The notes: a model not told the origin generated them from the letters alone. Shown: positions 1 through 11,915, counted from the first letter of the stretch. The stretch: 64,000 nucleotides of DNA from Dromaius novaehollandiae (GCF_036370855.1 NW_026991398.1:1302001-1366000), one strand, 5' to 3'. Numbers and translations are program-made.

Positions 1-350
1 GTGGGGCTCCATGTTGTGGGCGGCAGCTGGGGTGTGGTGGGGCGCAGCGGGGCCTGGGGGCATGCCATCGCCATGTGCCTGGGCAGTGCGGGGCCCTGGG
101 GCCCGGCTGCTGCCCCGCAGGGGCTGGGCTCTGCCACAGGGGCCCCACAGGGCTCCTGGCTGCCCTGCGCCTGGGGACCATGCCAGGTGCGCAGGAGCAG
201 CCCCGGGGCTGGTGCTGGTGCCGGCCCTGGTGCCAGTGCGGGGGCCCTGGGCATGGCTGGGGTGCCAGAACCTGTGGACAGGGCCCTCTGCCCCCGGGCA
301 GGGCCGGGCAGGGCAGCATCCACCTGCCCCTTCAGCCCCACTGGGACCCT
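1..350. other. GC-rich sequence, no gene seen
   Basis: The sequence is very rich in G and C, so several frames stay open on the plus strand, but the translations are Gly/Ala/Pro/Arg-rich with no domain or motif. I see no supported gene. It grades into duplicated block F near position 350. Confidence 0.5.
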
Positions 351-3300
351 ACAACAGGGCTGTCATGGCAGCCCCCACCCTTTGCAGCCATCCCCCCCCA
401 GCCTGAGATCCACAGCCCTTTTTGCCGTTAACAGTCCCTGTGTGACCCCTCAGGAAGGAGCTCCCAAAGCCCTTACTCTCAGTGGAGAGCTGCAGGAGTG
501 CTGGGAACAAGGAACTGCAGTCTGGGCTGATGGTGTTGGTCCATCAGTCCTCCACCTTGCTTGTCCTCTTGCCCTCAGCTTGTCTCTCCAGCCAAGGAGG
601 AAGAACACTCTTCCCATCTCATCACCCAAAACTCCTCTCCAACATGTCCCTGCTCTTCTGCCTGTTGGTGAGGGGTCCCAACACAGCTCTCATCCCTTCT
701 CCTTGTTACAGAGTGGCTCCAAAGGCCAGCAGTGGAGAGTGCAAAAGTGGTGCCCAGCAGCAACCAGGCCTCTCAGAGAAGTGAGAGCACTGCTGTGGCA
801 TCAGGGAGACCTCCCTGTGATGCAGCACATCCCACTGTGACCTCAGCTCATGTCATCTGGGCGCTCAGGAGGTCACTGCCATGCAGATGGCACAGCCAGG
901 GAGAGAGCAGAGAGAGATTTCCTCTAACATCCTGGAAAGCAGTCACCTCCCTTCACCCCAGTCATTTTCCAGAACCTGCTGATAAATCCTTCAGGAATGT
1001 CTCCAGATGGTGGCAAAGGCTGTGAAATATCTCAAATGGGGCACTGGAGAAGTCACTTCCACAACCCTGCACTGACAGGTCTCTGCACAGGGCAGACCTG
1101 TGTGGGAATCCACGGCTTCAAGGCTGGTGTAAAGTTTGGCATTTTTCAAAGCCAGGATCAAATTCATGTGGGATGAAACAGCACAAAGTGTGGCCTTTGG
1201 CTGAGGTGCTTTCGTGAGCCTCAAAACTGGTTTCTGCTGTGGGTCGTTGTTTTTGTCAAAGTAGGATAACATGGGAGAGGACATGGCCTTCCTCCTTTAG
1301 GCACCAAAGTTTTTAAAAATCCACCACAAGGTTTCTCCATCTGCAGTGCTTAAGACAGAGAGAATATGCCAGAGAAGGGTGAAAATGCCCTTAACGCACA
1401 TCATCCATGGGGCTTTCTCCAGGACCCTGCTCCCTGCCAGGCTCCAAAGCCATGGGCCAGCCCAGGTAGCAAATTTGGGGGTTTTCCATTTCCCATGAAT
1501 TTTGTCCTGCATTCCTTTTGGCTGAGCCTGGGGAAAGCTGTTTCTCATCTTTTACATGAGTTTGTCCATGGGCTTTTCTGTGTCACCTCAAGGTAGTGCT
1601 TCTCCCTTGCGTACATTCCCTTGCACCCTGGACCCCCTCCAGGACATTGTCGCAATTGGCGGATGTGCAGTCCTGGCACCCTGGATCTCCCACAGTTTTG
1701 ACTCTGGGCGTCTCAGGACATGCCCACACACCACAGTACTGCTGTCCAGGCTCCAGTGCAGAGCCTGTAAGGCGGTGCAGTGCCACAGGACCTGCATTTG
1801 GGATCACTCAGAAGTTTGTGAGGTGACCAGCTCCCACCTCTGCAGCTGCTGAAGCTTGAGAACGTCCCTACAACCAGCCTTCCTGCTCTTCCTAGTCTTT
1901 GCACAATCCCGGGGTGACTCTTGCAGAAGGGAGACTCCATCCCCCTTGAATACTGTCAGAGATGGGGCTTTCCAAGTCATTGTAAAAGGAAGGACGCGTT
2001 TACTTCTTTGGGTTGCTTATCCAGCCTGTGGCACCCCCTCCGTGATGCTGTGAGCCCAGCTGTGCACCCTGAGGTCTCTGTCCTTTCTCTGCCCTGTCTC
2101 CTGGGTGTCTGCCCAAAGTCTTGCCAGTGCACCAGGGCTATGGGAAGTGTTGCTTTAGAGAGCTCACTTGAAGCTATGACATGTCGTGGAGCTGAAGACC
2201 TGACAGAGGCTTGTCTGGGACGTGGCCATGCTCCCACACCTCCTCCTGCTCCTGGTCTGAGGGCCCAGGAAGGTCCCAGGATTGAGAGCAGGGGGTTTGG
2301 TGTGGGTGGGATGGGTTTCCCTTCATATGCCTGAGTCCTGCCTGGGTTGCTCTTAATGCCCAGGAAAATCCCTCTTCTCTAGGGCTTGCATAGAGTGTTT
2401 TCCAGAGTTTTGTGCAGAAACACAGCCTGGTCTGGGATGGTCAAGAGCAGCACAGCCCCCAGCATGCTGCAGGACCCCCAGCAGCTGTATGGCTCTCTCC
2501 TCTGTTTCCACATGTCCTGATTGCATTATTAATTTCTAACATCCCTTTACAGCACACTATCCGGGCACTGTAACTCCTTCCATTACTCTTTGTTAATTCC
2601 CATACCGCATTGCTGATTTGCACTGTGGGGAGTTTAACGCTTGCTCCGTCTTTCAGGAGTTTGTTCCCCTGGGCAAGTCCTTCATTCTGTTTCTCTCTAG
2701 CATTTCCTATCTATCCAAAACATTTCTAGCCAGGCTATCCCTTGTGGAAAGGGGACCTCATTGGAGGCAGCTTGGACTTAGCATACAGTTGAGGAGTGTA
2801 ATTAATTTTACGAAACTATAGCATGCCTTTTTTTTTCCCTTCTGGCTTGCAATTAAGAAAAATTCTTCTGTGTCTATTTGCAGCTCGTTCTCTAAGGAAA
2901 GCAGCTGGGAAGTGGGGCATATGAGCTGTAACGTTCATTTGCAGACTTCAGTGGAGAAAGGTTTGACTTTAACAGGAGTGATGCAAGTCCCAGGTGGCTG
3001 ATGAGAGAAATGGCAGGGGTGGGGAGATGGGGAGGAAGAGTGTCCATGCAGTGTCTGACCTCGGGGAACACTGCTTTTCCTGCATGTCCACACTTCATTA
3101 AAAGACACACTGCATCTATATCATTTGGAGAATGTTGCTGTCACTTATTGTGAAAGCTGAATAAGAATACTAATCCTAAAAACCTTTAAAAGCAGGAATC
3201 CCTTTACACTATGTTCTAACTGAAGTCACTGTCTTTCAGCTACACTGCTGAAACCAATTAGCCGTACATTACTTGAAGAAAATTATAGAGAGAGACGTGG

Positions 3301-3375
3301 TTCATTGGGGCTTTTGGCATTGTAATGAGCCCCATGGTGTATTTGGTGCTGAGTCCATGATCCTCAGCTATGGAG
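350..3375 (+). repeat. Duplicated block F, copy 1
   Basis: This noncoding stretch matches 15,620-18,630 in the same orientation over about 3 kb. Examples are the shared start around 455-510 (against 15,725-15,775) and the shared end around 3,330-3,370 (against 18,580-18,630). Its last third also matches the minus strand of 49,705-50,560. Small insertions and deletions separate the copies and no reading frame is kept between them, so it looks noncoding. I do not recognise the family; it could be an old segmental duplication or an uncatalogued repeat. Confidence 0.7.
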
Positions 3376-3850
3376 AGGAGATTGAGCAAAATGTTCAAGT
3401 CAAAGTCAGAAGAAAATCCCAAACATTTGTAGAGCGTTAATAGATCCCACTGAGGGTCATTAGCAAGAAAGACTCGCTGGAGGCTGATTAGAGCAGAAAA
3501 TTGTAATCACTGATTACAGGTAGGCAAAGGAAATGTGCAGGTGGCTCTGATACCATGTTAACCCTTGGTGTGTTTTACAAGCAAAATGTCCAAGCATGGA
3601 CACTGAGACCCTGGGAAGGGAGATCCTTTCCCCCACGTGTTTTCCATGGCTCTTCCTGGGGGCAGCGTGCAGGTTGGGGTGTGCAATATTCATGCAAGAC
3701 AATGACATGAGACCTCCTGGGCTCTGCAAGGGACAAGGGGACAGTGAGGCCCTGGTGTCTACTCATAGGCCTCAGTGGCAGAGACAACAGCTACAGGGGA
3801 CAAAGACATCAGCTCTGTCGGAGGCTTTCAGCCTGTTTCAGGCAGTCGGC
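3375..3850 (+). repeat. Duplicated block E (3' part of F), copy 1
   Basis: The segment continues block F and is the reverse complement of sequences at 13,110-13,528, 25,220-25,478 and 49,290-49,705, and a same-strand match of 56,076-56,480. The stretch 3,590-3,780 (AGATCCTTTCC to GTGGCAGAGACA) is readily matched in all. It is noncoding and more diverged than the copies at 13 and 56 kb. Confidence 0.65.
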
Positions 3851-3869
3851 ATTCCTTGCTGCCCGGGCA

Positions 3870-5260
3870 CACTGCTGTCTGACTAACTTGCAAACTAACT
3901 GGTGTGCAAGTATACTGTGGGAGAAAGTGTCAAGAGCCTTCCTAAACTTGAGTTAACTGACATTCACTGTTCTCTGTTCATCCACAAATACAGTTCTTTT
4001 AGCACAGAAGGGCATGACATTGGTGAGGCTCACATCATTTCCCCTCAGTAAATCTATGCTGACTGTTCCCTGTCACCTTCTTCTCCTTTTTTTACCTACA
4101 AAGGGGATCAGAGAAGACTTGGTCCATGACACTCTCCTGATCAAAGTGAGGCTGAACGGCCTGTAGTTCCCCAGCTTGTCCTTGCAGCCTTTTTTGAAGA
4201 TGGATGCAACATTGGCCTTTCCCTGGTCTTTGGGACCTCCCTGAGTCCCCACAGCTTTCCAAGATGATAGAGAGGCCTTACTAGATAGCAGCCAGCTCTC
4301 TCAGCACCCTTAGCTGAAGCTCATCCAATCCTGTAGACGTGTGTTCTTGCAAATAATTCCTGACTCAACCCTCAGGCACTGCTGGTTGTTTTTCTCCTTG
4401 CAAGTCCTGACTCTAAGCACAGTGGCCTGGGAGACTTTGTTGGTGGAGACTGAAGCAAAGGCATTGAGTTCCCCAGACCTATCTGCATCTGCTGATACCA
4501 GATTCCCTGCCCCATTCAGCCGTGGCCTCACATTTTCCTTGTTTATGCTTTTACTGTTTCTGAAGGAATAGCAGGTCATCTTTGTGCCTTTGACATCCCT
4601 TGAAAGCATCAATCCAGAGGAGCTATGGCTTTCCTAACCACTTCTGCACTTCCCTGGACGATATTTCTGAATTCCCCCTTTGCAGCCTCTCCCTGCTGCC
4701 CATTCCTGTGTGCTGCCTTTTTGTACTGGAGCTCAGTGAGGAGTTCCCTGTTTAGCCACCCTGTCTCCTGAGATGTCTACCTGTTCTCCTGGGTATCAGT
4801 ATGGGCCATTCTCGAGGTTGCAGCATGCTGTCTTTAAAGACCTGCCAGCGTTCCTGAGCTCCTTTGCCCTACAGAGCTGCATCCCATGGAATTCCTCCAG
4901 CATTCCTCCTCCCAGTAGGCCCAAGTCTGCTCCTCTGACATCCAAAGTCTGGACTCTGATACTCTTCTTCCTCACTCCCCTCAGGAGCAGACACTCCACT
5001 ACCTCGTGGCCACTGCATGCAAGGCTGACGCTGATTATCCCATCCCTGGTCAGTTCTTCTTTGTTTTCAGGTTCCAGGTCCAGGAAGGTGTCACCCTTGT
5101 TGACCTGACGGGCTTAGCTGCGCTCGGAAGTTGTCGCCCACACCCTCCAGAATCCTCCTGGACTGTTTGCACCCTGCTGCATTGCCCTCCCAATGAATGC
5201 CAGGGAGATTAAAGTCTCCCCATAGGAACCAGGGACTGCGATCCACAGAATTCTTCAGGT
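3870..5260 (-). mobile_element. CR1 LINE fragment (endonuclease to RT)
   Basis: On the minus strand, degenerate CR1 ORF2 sequence can be followed from its end toward its start. Near 5,091-5,297 the endonuclease motif reads FLWGDFNLPGIHWEGN and continues with the typical SRRILE stretch. Near 4,800-5,000 comes the linker with the VQTLDVRGADLGLL-like motif. Near 4,440-4,500 comes SADADRSGELNAF. At 4,100-4,300 is the RT N-terminal 'Phe-Lys-Lys-Gly' region, and near 3,900 a 'DTFSHSIL' relic of KAFDTVSHNIL. Many stops and gaps interrupt it, so it is inactive. It lies at the far 5' edge of the OR1 unit, as CR1 pieces do in units 3, 4 and 5. Confidence 0.85.
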
Positions 5261-8200
5261 TGCTTAAAGATTTGCAGTTCTGTGACAGCCTGTGCATCTC
5301 CCCTTCCTCTTGTTTGTGGACTGGTCTATGTGCATTTGTGTGTATTTGGGCTACAGAACCTCAGCTGTGGCACCAGGGCTGAGTGCAGACTTGCCACAGT
5401 GAAACCTGTTCCCCAGAGCCAAGGACACCATGTACGCAGAAGCCCCACTTCAGGACAAGAGACCTGCTGGTGTAGCTAGCAGATGGCAATGTAATGATGA
5501 TATGAGGCACTGACTAAGAGAGCAAACCCTGCAGTACCCAAGGCCAGGGAGAAACAGAGCTGGACCATGCAGCTGTGGCAGCAAAAGTGTTTTGTGCCCA
5601 AGATGACTTTGCAGCACCTTGGGGCCTGTGATAGAAGTTACCAGATGTCCAGGAAGGACAAGGTGCCACTGAGAAGGTCCTTGGGCCTGAACAGCCTGCA
5701 ATCTAGCCACGCTGTAGCTGCGTCATTAGTATGGTCCCGGTTCACATAACTGGGGGGTGAGAAAAGCTTTAGGGAGAGGAGAACTAGATGGATTGGAGAG
5801 TGTAGGAGTATGTGTGGAGACCTTGGTGCAATGTGCCTTCCATCTTTGCAGCATGCTTGGATGTAGATGCAATAGACTTTGCCTAAAGGCAGTGGTGGGA
5901 ATCCTTTGCTTGGGAAGAGGTAGGAGACTCGAGATGCCCTGGGGCGTTTGTCCAGCAACCACTCCAGAGTGGCATGATTTTCCTGTAGGTCCTGAGCTGT
6001 ATCTGCTAGAAACATGGTGGTTGTGCTGGGCACCCCGTGCAGGTGACATGGCCCTGCAGGCCTATTGTCATTGCATTAAACCAAGTGTCTGCACTGAATT
6101 ACATCAGCTGTTTGCAACATCAGGATCTGCACAGGTCTCAGCTTCAGGGTGAGCGGAGCTCTTGCAGTAGTAGGCAGCTAGTGTCATTTGGAATGGCCAA
6201 GGAGATTCTCCACCTGGCAGCTGATGCCCCAGAAAGATGTGGGTTTCAGAGCTGTTACATCAGAGCAAGGAGACATGTCTTGGACCACCTCTGACACTTC
6301 CAATGTCAGAAGCTGTTTGCATATGAACAACTGACTCCCACCCTCCATCTCCATTGATTACAATGGGAGCTTAGACAAGAAGCAGACAGTCACACTCTGC
6401 ACCCCAAAACCTGGGCAAGGGGAATCCCACCTCCTGTGAGTCTGTGGAGGGCATGAGAGGGAACCGAATCCTACTGCTTCCCAGGAGCTTCCAAATCAGT
6501 ATTGAATGCCTAGCTTGACACCTCAAAACCAATTGCTAAGGCATGAATAAATGAACTCCCTTCTTGTCCCTGCCTAGGTGTCCTGTCTTCTTATGAGATG
6601 GGAGCAGGCCCTTCCAGAGTGGGACATTTCCACCTCTCAGATAACCATCTTGTGATGAGACAAACTGAAATGCTGAACTCAGTCTCTCTCCCCTGTTTAG
6701 GGAGGGACCATCGGTGATTATTTTAGTCTGCTTCAATGGGCATTTTCCGGGGGTGACCACACGGTCTTTCAGGAGATGTCAGCCCTGGAGCCCTGGGAAC
6801 TTCCTGAAGGTGCACAGGGCACAGAGAAAGTCACGTCTTTGCTGGGCCTGGCTCCTGGGACTGCAGGAGCCCATGGCAACCTGGCAGGCACTGCAGAGAG
6901 ACAGCTCTGTCCAGGAGCAGCTCCTCTTAAAGGAGCAGCAAGGCTCAGGGCGCTGCCTGCAGGCACCAGGATGAGAGGAGCGGCTCAGAAGCTAAAGACA
7001 GTCAGCAACAGGAGGACGGCTAAGAGCTCACTGTGAGGAGAAATCTTCACCACCCTTGACACAGTAAGTCTCTGGCTGCAGGGCAATGCTGCTGTGGTTC
7101 CCGGAGGGTTCTTCTGCAGCTGGCACCTTCCACAGCTGAGAGGGTCTGTTAGGGTGGCTCTCCCAGCTTCTCCTGTTTGGAGCAGGTGGTGCTTTAGAGC
7201 AGAGATTCCCAGCTGTCAGATTGACAGGGCATCACAGCTACATTCTTGAGGGGATGGTGCAGGGGTGTGAAGCCAGGGAGGGCACCCAGGTCTGTCCAAT
7301 GCTGCATTTCAGAGCAGTGTCCCTGCTCCCCAGGGTGCTGTGTGCCCAGGGCAGTGACTCTACTGCCTGCGAGGGTCAGCACTCAGCCTGTGCCAGCACC
7401 CTGTGGTGCTGCAGGGAGAAGCTGTGGGTGGAAGGAGTGACCCCCATCAGGGCAGGTTCCTTCTCCTGCTGAGAGGGTGCTGCATGGTTCAGGGCTGCTC
7501 TCAGCTCCAGCTCACCCCCAGCACATTTTCTGAAGAGGACTTTTGCAGAGGAAAGTATATGCTGGTCAAAGCTGCAAAGGGCAGAGCTTTTCTTCCTGAG
7601 TCTGTGCTTAATCTCCCCATCTTTTGACATGGCTGGAACGGAAACAGAATTGTTCAGTCTGGACAAGAAACTGCGACTCCAAAACTGTTAAACGGAGAGA
7701 TCAAAAGGTCTGCAAGGAACCTCAGCACATCCCCCCAGCCACCCCTCTGCCTATGAGCAGCACCACCATAATCTTTATTAGCCTCCTCAGGGTTGGTCTT
7801 AGCTGCTCCTTAGCACCTGCAAACCTGAAGGTTTCTGCCCCTGGGACAGTGCCAGGCAGCAGCAGGATGATGCATGAAAGAGAGGGAATTTCTCACAGGA
7901 AAGGCTGTGGGAGGGTGGATGTGGGCAATTCCCTGACAGCTTCTGCAATGCAGATGCCTTGCCCTGAGCCAGCCCCTGTGTCTCCTCTGCCACCCAGCAG
8001 AGCCTCTGCCCTCAAGGCCACAGCATCCAGGGCAGGAGACACCTCCTTTGCAGTCCAGCCTCCAGGAGAGCAGATGTGTGTCTCTCCTGTAGGTGCCCAT
8101 TTTACCACTGCCTGACAGAGAGGCTGAGAGCAAAACCTCCTCTGCAGGGGGATGTACTGCACAGCTGAGTAAGATGCAGGCTTTCCTGTGTGCCCATCTG

Positions 8201-9345
8201 GAGGTGTTTGCATGGGAGTGAGGGGTCCAAGACTCTCTCTAGCCTGTGGGTCTTTGGGCCATGCAGTCTGCAGGGCTGGGGAATGCACCAAGTCTCCCTA
8301 AGGAGACATCCCCTTTTGGGCAATGCACAAACTGAAACCCTTTTGCCCCTCAGGATTCTCTAGTAATGGAAGAAGCCAAGGATTTCTATCCCTTCAATAG
8401 ATGTGCCCCATGTGTGGTGAGAACCTGCCCCCCCACCCCACCCCCAAATACATGCTGCTGTTTGCTCTCTCCATGTACTCAGTGTGGCATGGTGAGAGCT
8501 AAGGGACTGAAGTTACAGATGAGTTTCAGATATGAAAAGTCAGTTTTGTTCTGGAGTCATACTTGTGGTTTGGCTGGGTACCAGGGCTACGCTTGTGTGC
8601 ACACCCAGAGCACTTTGGTCATTAGCTCCTTGCCTGGCCCGAGAATTTCCTGGCCAGTCATCTGCACAGATGAGAGAATAGGTTGTCATGAGACAATGGA
8701 CCACCTTGAAACTAGGTGATTGACTGGAGCTAGGCAATTAAGTATTTGACTGAGAGTTATGGCAGCCCTGCAGGTGGGAATTTCTGAAGGTTCTAGAAAT
8801 TCCCCCGTGGCAAATCCTGCTGTGTCTAGTCCATTTCGTATGCTGAAATGTGTTGATAAACATCCTGGGTGGAGTGTCCTGAAGTGTCCTTGCTGCAACA
8901 GTGATCTGATTGTGCATAGCTAAGACATTTGTAAAGAGTCAAATACAAAGTGTTCCTGCAGTAATTGTCACATACTGTGCAATTAAGGTGTATCAAGAGC
9001 AATGAATTATGCATGTGCTGGGTGGTCACGTGGGTCCCCAGCCAACTGGATTAGACCTAAGCTAACCAGGGGTTCAGGAGTCTCACCTAATCCCGCTGAC
9101 AGCACTGCAAGGACACTTTGTCACTGCACAATGACTGACCATCCTGTTTTGATTCTGAGTGTCTGTGTAACAAGCAGGGCTGACTCCTCTGGAGCCCATG
9201 GACAGAGGACCCTGCTCCTTATGGCAGATTCAGAAAGCACAGACCAAAGCACAAGTAGAGGAGGTGAAGGAAGGTTCTCCTAGTGAGGAGAAAGGACATG
9301 TGGGCAGTTGCTTAGAGAAACGGTGTGGGTTTTGTTCAAAGTCGG
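5260..9345 (+). repeat. Conserved upstream region of OR unit 1
   Basis: This 4 kb stretch has no gene but is duplicated upstream of every OR in the window: about 20,950-24,480 (-), 32,300-35,556 (+), 42,690-46,560 (-) and 60,246-63,820 (-). Sub-blocks keep the same order, for example 5,300-6,450, 6,550-7,130 and 7,220-8,120. The match to 61,800-63,820 is closest (around 95 percent over 6,714-6,974 by eye) and falls toward 9,300. The block at 9,180-9,245, with the CTGCTCCT and CAGCACA-like core, recurs at 42,780-42,860, 60,360-60,420, 21,030-21,075 and 35,405-35,460. It may hold a 5' noncoding exon or promoter, which the sequence alone does not settle. Confidence 0.6.
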
Positions 9346-9404
9346 TCCTAACTTGTCAATATCTTCTCCTCCCTGCACAGTCCCCCACAGCCCAGAGGAA
9401 GCAA
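9346..9404 (+). promoter_or_regulatory. Branch point and 3' splice site before OR1
   Basis: A TCCTAAC branch-point-like box (9,346-9,352) is followed by a pyrimidine-rich tract and an acceptor ending CACAG at 9,380, 24 bases before the start ATG. The same TCCTAAC or TCTTAAC plus acceptor arrangement precedes all five ORs. OR genes normally have an intronless coding exon spliced to 5' noncoding exons, and this fits that structure. Confidence 0.65.
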
Positions 9405-10340
9405 ATGTTCAACAGCAGCTCCCTTAATGAGTTCCTCCTCCTGGGGTTTGCGGATACACGGGAGCTGCAGCTCTTGCACTTCTCGCTCTTCCTGGGCATC
9501 TACCTGGCTGCCCTCCTGGGCAATGGCCTCATCATCACAGCCGTAGCCTGCGACCACCGCCTCCACACCCCCATGTACTTCTTCCTCCTCAACCTCTCCA
9601 TCCTCGACCTTGGCTCCATCTCCACCACTGTCCCCAAATCCATGGCCAATTCCCTGTGGGACACCAGGGCCATTTCCTACTTGGGGTGTACTACCCAAGT
9701 GTTTCTGTTTCTCTTCTTACTTTCCGCAGAGTATTTCCTTCTTACCATCATGGCATATGACCGCTTCATTGCCATCTGCAGACCCCTGCACTACAGGACC
9801 CTCATGGGCAGCAGAACTTGTTTCAGAATGGCAGCAGCTGCCTGGGGCAGTGGTTTTCTCCATGCTCTCCTGCACACTGCGAACACATTTTCAATACCAC
9901 TCTGCCAAGGCAACACCGTGCAGCAGTTTTTCTGTGAGATTCCCCAGATCCTCAAGCTCTCCTGCTCAGACTCCTACCTCAGGGAGGTTGGCGTGAGTGT
10001 GGTTACTACCTCTTTAGCTTTTGTGTGTTTCATTTTCATTGTGGTGTCCTATGTGCAGATCTTCACTGCTGTGCTGAGGATCCCCTCTGAGCAGGGCCGC
10101 CACAAAGCCTTTTCCACGTGCCTCCCGCACCTGGCCGTGGTCTCCCTGTTTGTCAGCACTGGCATGTTTGCCTACCTGAAGCCCCCCTCCCTCTCCTCCC
10201 CAGCTCTGGATCTGGTGGTGGCTGTTCTGTACTCGGTGGTGCCTCCAGCAGTGAACCCCCTCATCTACAGCATGAGGAACAAGGAGCTCAAGGAGGCCCT
10301 GAGGAAACTGATCCAAGTGGTATTAGTTCAGCAGGAATAA
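9405..10340 (+). CDS. OR1: olfactory receptor, OR14-like (gamma-c)
   Basis: This single-exon gene encodes a 311-residue class II odorant receptor, a seven-helix GPCR of the olfactory neuron membrane signalling through G-olf. Visible motifs are the N-glycosylation site at Asn3, GN at 39-40 in TM1, LHTPMYFF at 53-60, Cys95, MAYDRFIAIC at 116-125, extracellular-loop cysteines 177, 187 and 197, SY at 225-226, KAFSTC at 244-249 and NPLIYSM at 284-290. Length is normal for the family. The frame is open upstream to 9,198, but the ATG at 9,405 lies just 3' of a good splice acceptor and matches the MSNSSS start of its paralogs, so it is preferred. It is intact and likely functional. It differs from its paralogs by Thr rather than Met in the KAFSTC motif. 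The exact OR14 member cannot be named. Confidence 0.95.
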   Translation: MFNSSSLNEFLLLGFADTRELQLLHFSLFLGIYLAALLGNGLIITAVACDHRLHTPMYFFLLNLSILDLGSISTTVPKSMANSLWDTRAISYLGCTTQVFLFLFLLSAEYFLLTIMAYDRFIAICRPLHYRTLMGSRTCFRMAAAAWGSGFLHALLHTANTFSIPLCQGNTVQQFFCEIPQILKLSCSDSYLREVGVSVVTTSLAFVCFIFIVVSYVQIFTAVLRIPSEQGRHKAFSTCLPHLAVVSLFVSTGMFAYLKPPSLSSPALDLVVAVLYSVVPPAVNPLIYSMRNKELKEALRKLIQVVLVQQE

Positions 10341-10537
10341 GCTGCCCATCCCTCTTCACAGGTGATTTCTAATTTTCTCAGACAACTCTTGTGCTTTGGG
10401 CATTCTCCCTGTAATTATCATGTTTGTACAGAAGTGTTTGAATTCATCCCACTTCTCCAGAGGCACAAATCCTGTCTGTCTGGCCCAGAGGCCTTCTGTG
10501 AATATGTCCGTCACTGTGTCAGAGCTGGCCTGTCTCT

Positions 10538-10543
10538 AATAAA
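10538..10543 (+). promoter_or_regulatory. Poly(A) signal AATAAA of OR1
   Basis: AATAAA lies about 200 bases after the OR1 stop. The same hexamer, in the same local context, occurs about 200-215 bases after OR2, OR4 and OR5, and farther down after OR3, so it is probably the common 3' end. Confidence 0.7.
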
Positions 10544-10559
10544 AGGGGATTCACTTAGT

Positions 10560-11150
10560 GCTGTGCTTGAAAGTTGGTTTCTTCTTCCAAAACTAGGGCC
10601 AAGAGTTCACTCAAGGACTTTCACCCTGAAAAGGACTCTTGCTTTCTGGGAGGTCTCCATGGGCTCAAGGCAATGAGCTCATGGGGTGTTGTGTTAGGGA
10701 ATGAGGGCCGCATTCAGCTCTCACTTGTGGGTGCCCAGTGCTCCTGGAGGTGCTGAATGGTCAGGCGGTATCTGCCTGGGACTGTCTGCCCTATGACAGG
10801 GCTGGTGACAGATGCCCACAGTGGGGACCCTGCAGGCAGAGGGAAGGGAGCCTGGAGAGTGGTTCATGTCACCTTCAATGGAAAACCCTGGGCGGGATCT
10901 CGGCACACACCTGAACACAGCCTGAGCCATTTGAAATGTCCTGTGATTGCTCAGAGCATCATCCACAGCCACAGACCCCTTGGTAGAGGGTTGTCAGGTG
11001 CAATGATGCCCGTCCAGCTGGGTCTGCTTCTCACCCCAACCACCACGGCCAGTGCAGAGTCACCCCGTGGCCCTGGGGCACCACAACCCGCTCGCTCTGC
11101 AGAGCAGCACCGCCAGCTCGGGGCCCTGCGGGGAGCACAGGGGAGGCTCC
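10560..11150 (+). repeat. Conserved downstream block D, OR unit 1
   Basis: The noncoding block after the OR1 poly(A) signal matches the reverse complement of 58,440-59,040 (about 95 percent by eye), and more weakly 18,880-19,530 and 40,750-41,350. The first part also matches 37,440-37,700. It includes the stretch around 11,085-11,130 that recurs in each unit. No coding frame is conserved across all copies. Confidence 0.65.
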
Positions 11151-11915
11151 AGGAAGGGCCAGGCAGGCCAGCACTGATGCACTCCCTGGGGTGAGGACAC
11201 ACACCGGTGGGATTGTGGGGCAGAGCCAGGTCTCGTGGAGGGGAAGCAAGACATGCCGGGCGCAGGAGAGTGGAGGCCATTTGCAGCCCTGGCTGCACAG
11301 CCCAGGTTTATGGGCGAGTCTTGCTGTGTGTCCAGCTCATTCCTGCTGGGCTCAGTGCCTGTATGGAGGGGAAGAGCCAGGCCTAGCCAGCCTCTCTCCT
11401 GGCAGAGATCCCAGCGGGCCCTGGGGACGGCTGTGTGCTGACCCCTGCGTGGGACATGGCCAGGGCTGGGCAAGGTGCAGGAACTGTGGGGGCTGCCAAA
11501 GCAGGAGGGCTGTGGGGGGACGGGACACTGAAGGCTGTCGCAGGGCCTGTGCCAGGGAGATGTTGGCCTGGCCCACGAGCTCTTGTTCTTGCTCCAGCTG
11601 TTGCTGGAGCAGAGGCTGAGGGCCAAGAGGTCCCTCAGGCAAAGCTGTGCTCCTTGGGGAGCTGCCCTGAGCACCACAACAGGCAGAGCACGCTCCTTGT
11701 ATGTCCCCATCCTGCTGGGAGGGTGGCATGGGCACAATCCCTCGCTGCAGCCCCCGCTGGCCCCTGCTGACCTGCCCCTGCCAACCTGCCACCACCCCCG
11801 TGCTGCCTCGTCCTCTGTCCCTCTTCTCCACACTGCAGGCACCAGTGATGCAGCAGGAGCTGGCACAGCCCCACAGCCACTGCCCGGCCCCTGGCCCTCC
11901 CCTCCTGCCTGCCAA
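11150..11915. other. GC-rich duplicated spacer, long chance ORFs
   Basis: This GC-rich stretch has its inverted copy at 57,690-58,440. Both strands carry long open frames, one on the minus strand reaching 268 codons (11,060-11,866). The translation is low-complexity Pro/Ser/Gly/Arg-rich without a recognisable domain, and the two copies drift out of frame with each other toward its start. I do not call a gene. Confidence 0.5.

Noticed and set aside
1-840. A 279-codon open frame from the window start
   Set aside because: Gly/Ala/Pro-rich low-complexity translation, no domain. Its second half lies in block F, whose other copy does not keep the frame.
9198-9404. A 69-residue N-terminal extension of OR1
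   Set aside because: It crosses a good splice acceptor, is not conserved in its paralogs and is polar. It is open by chance.
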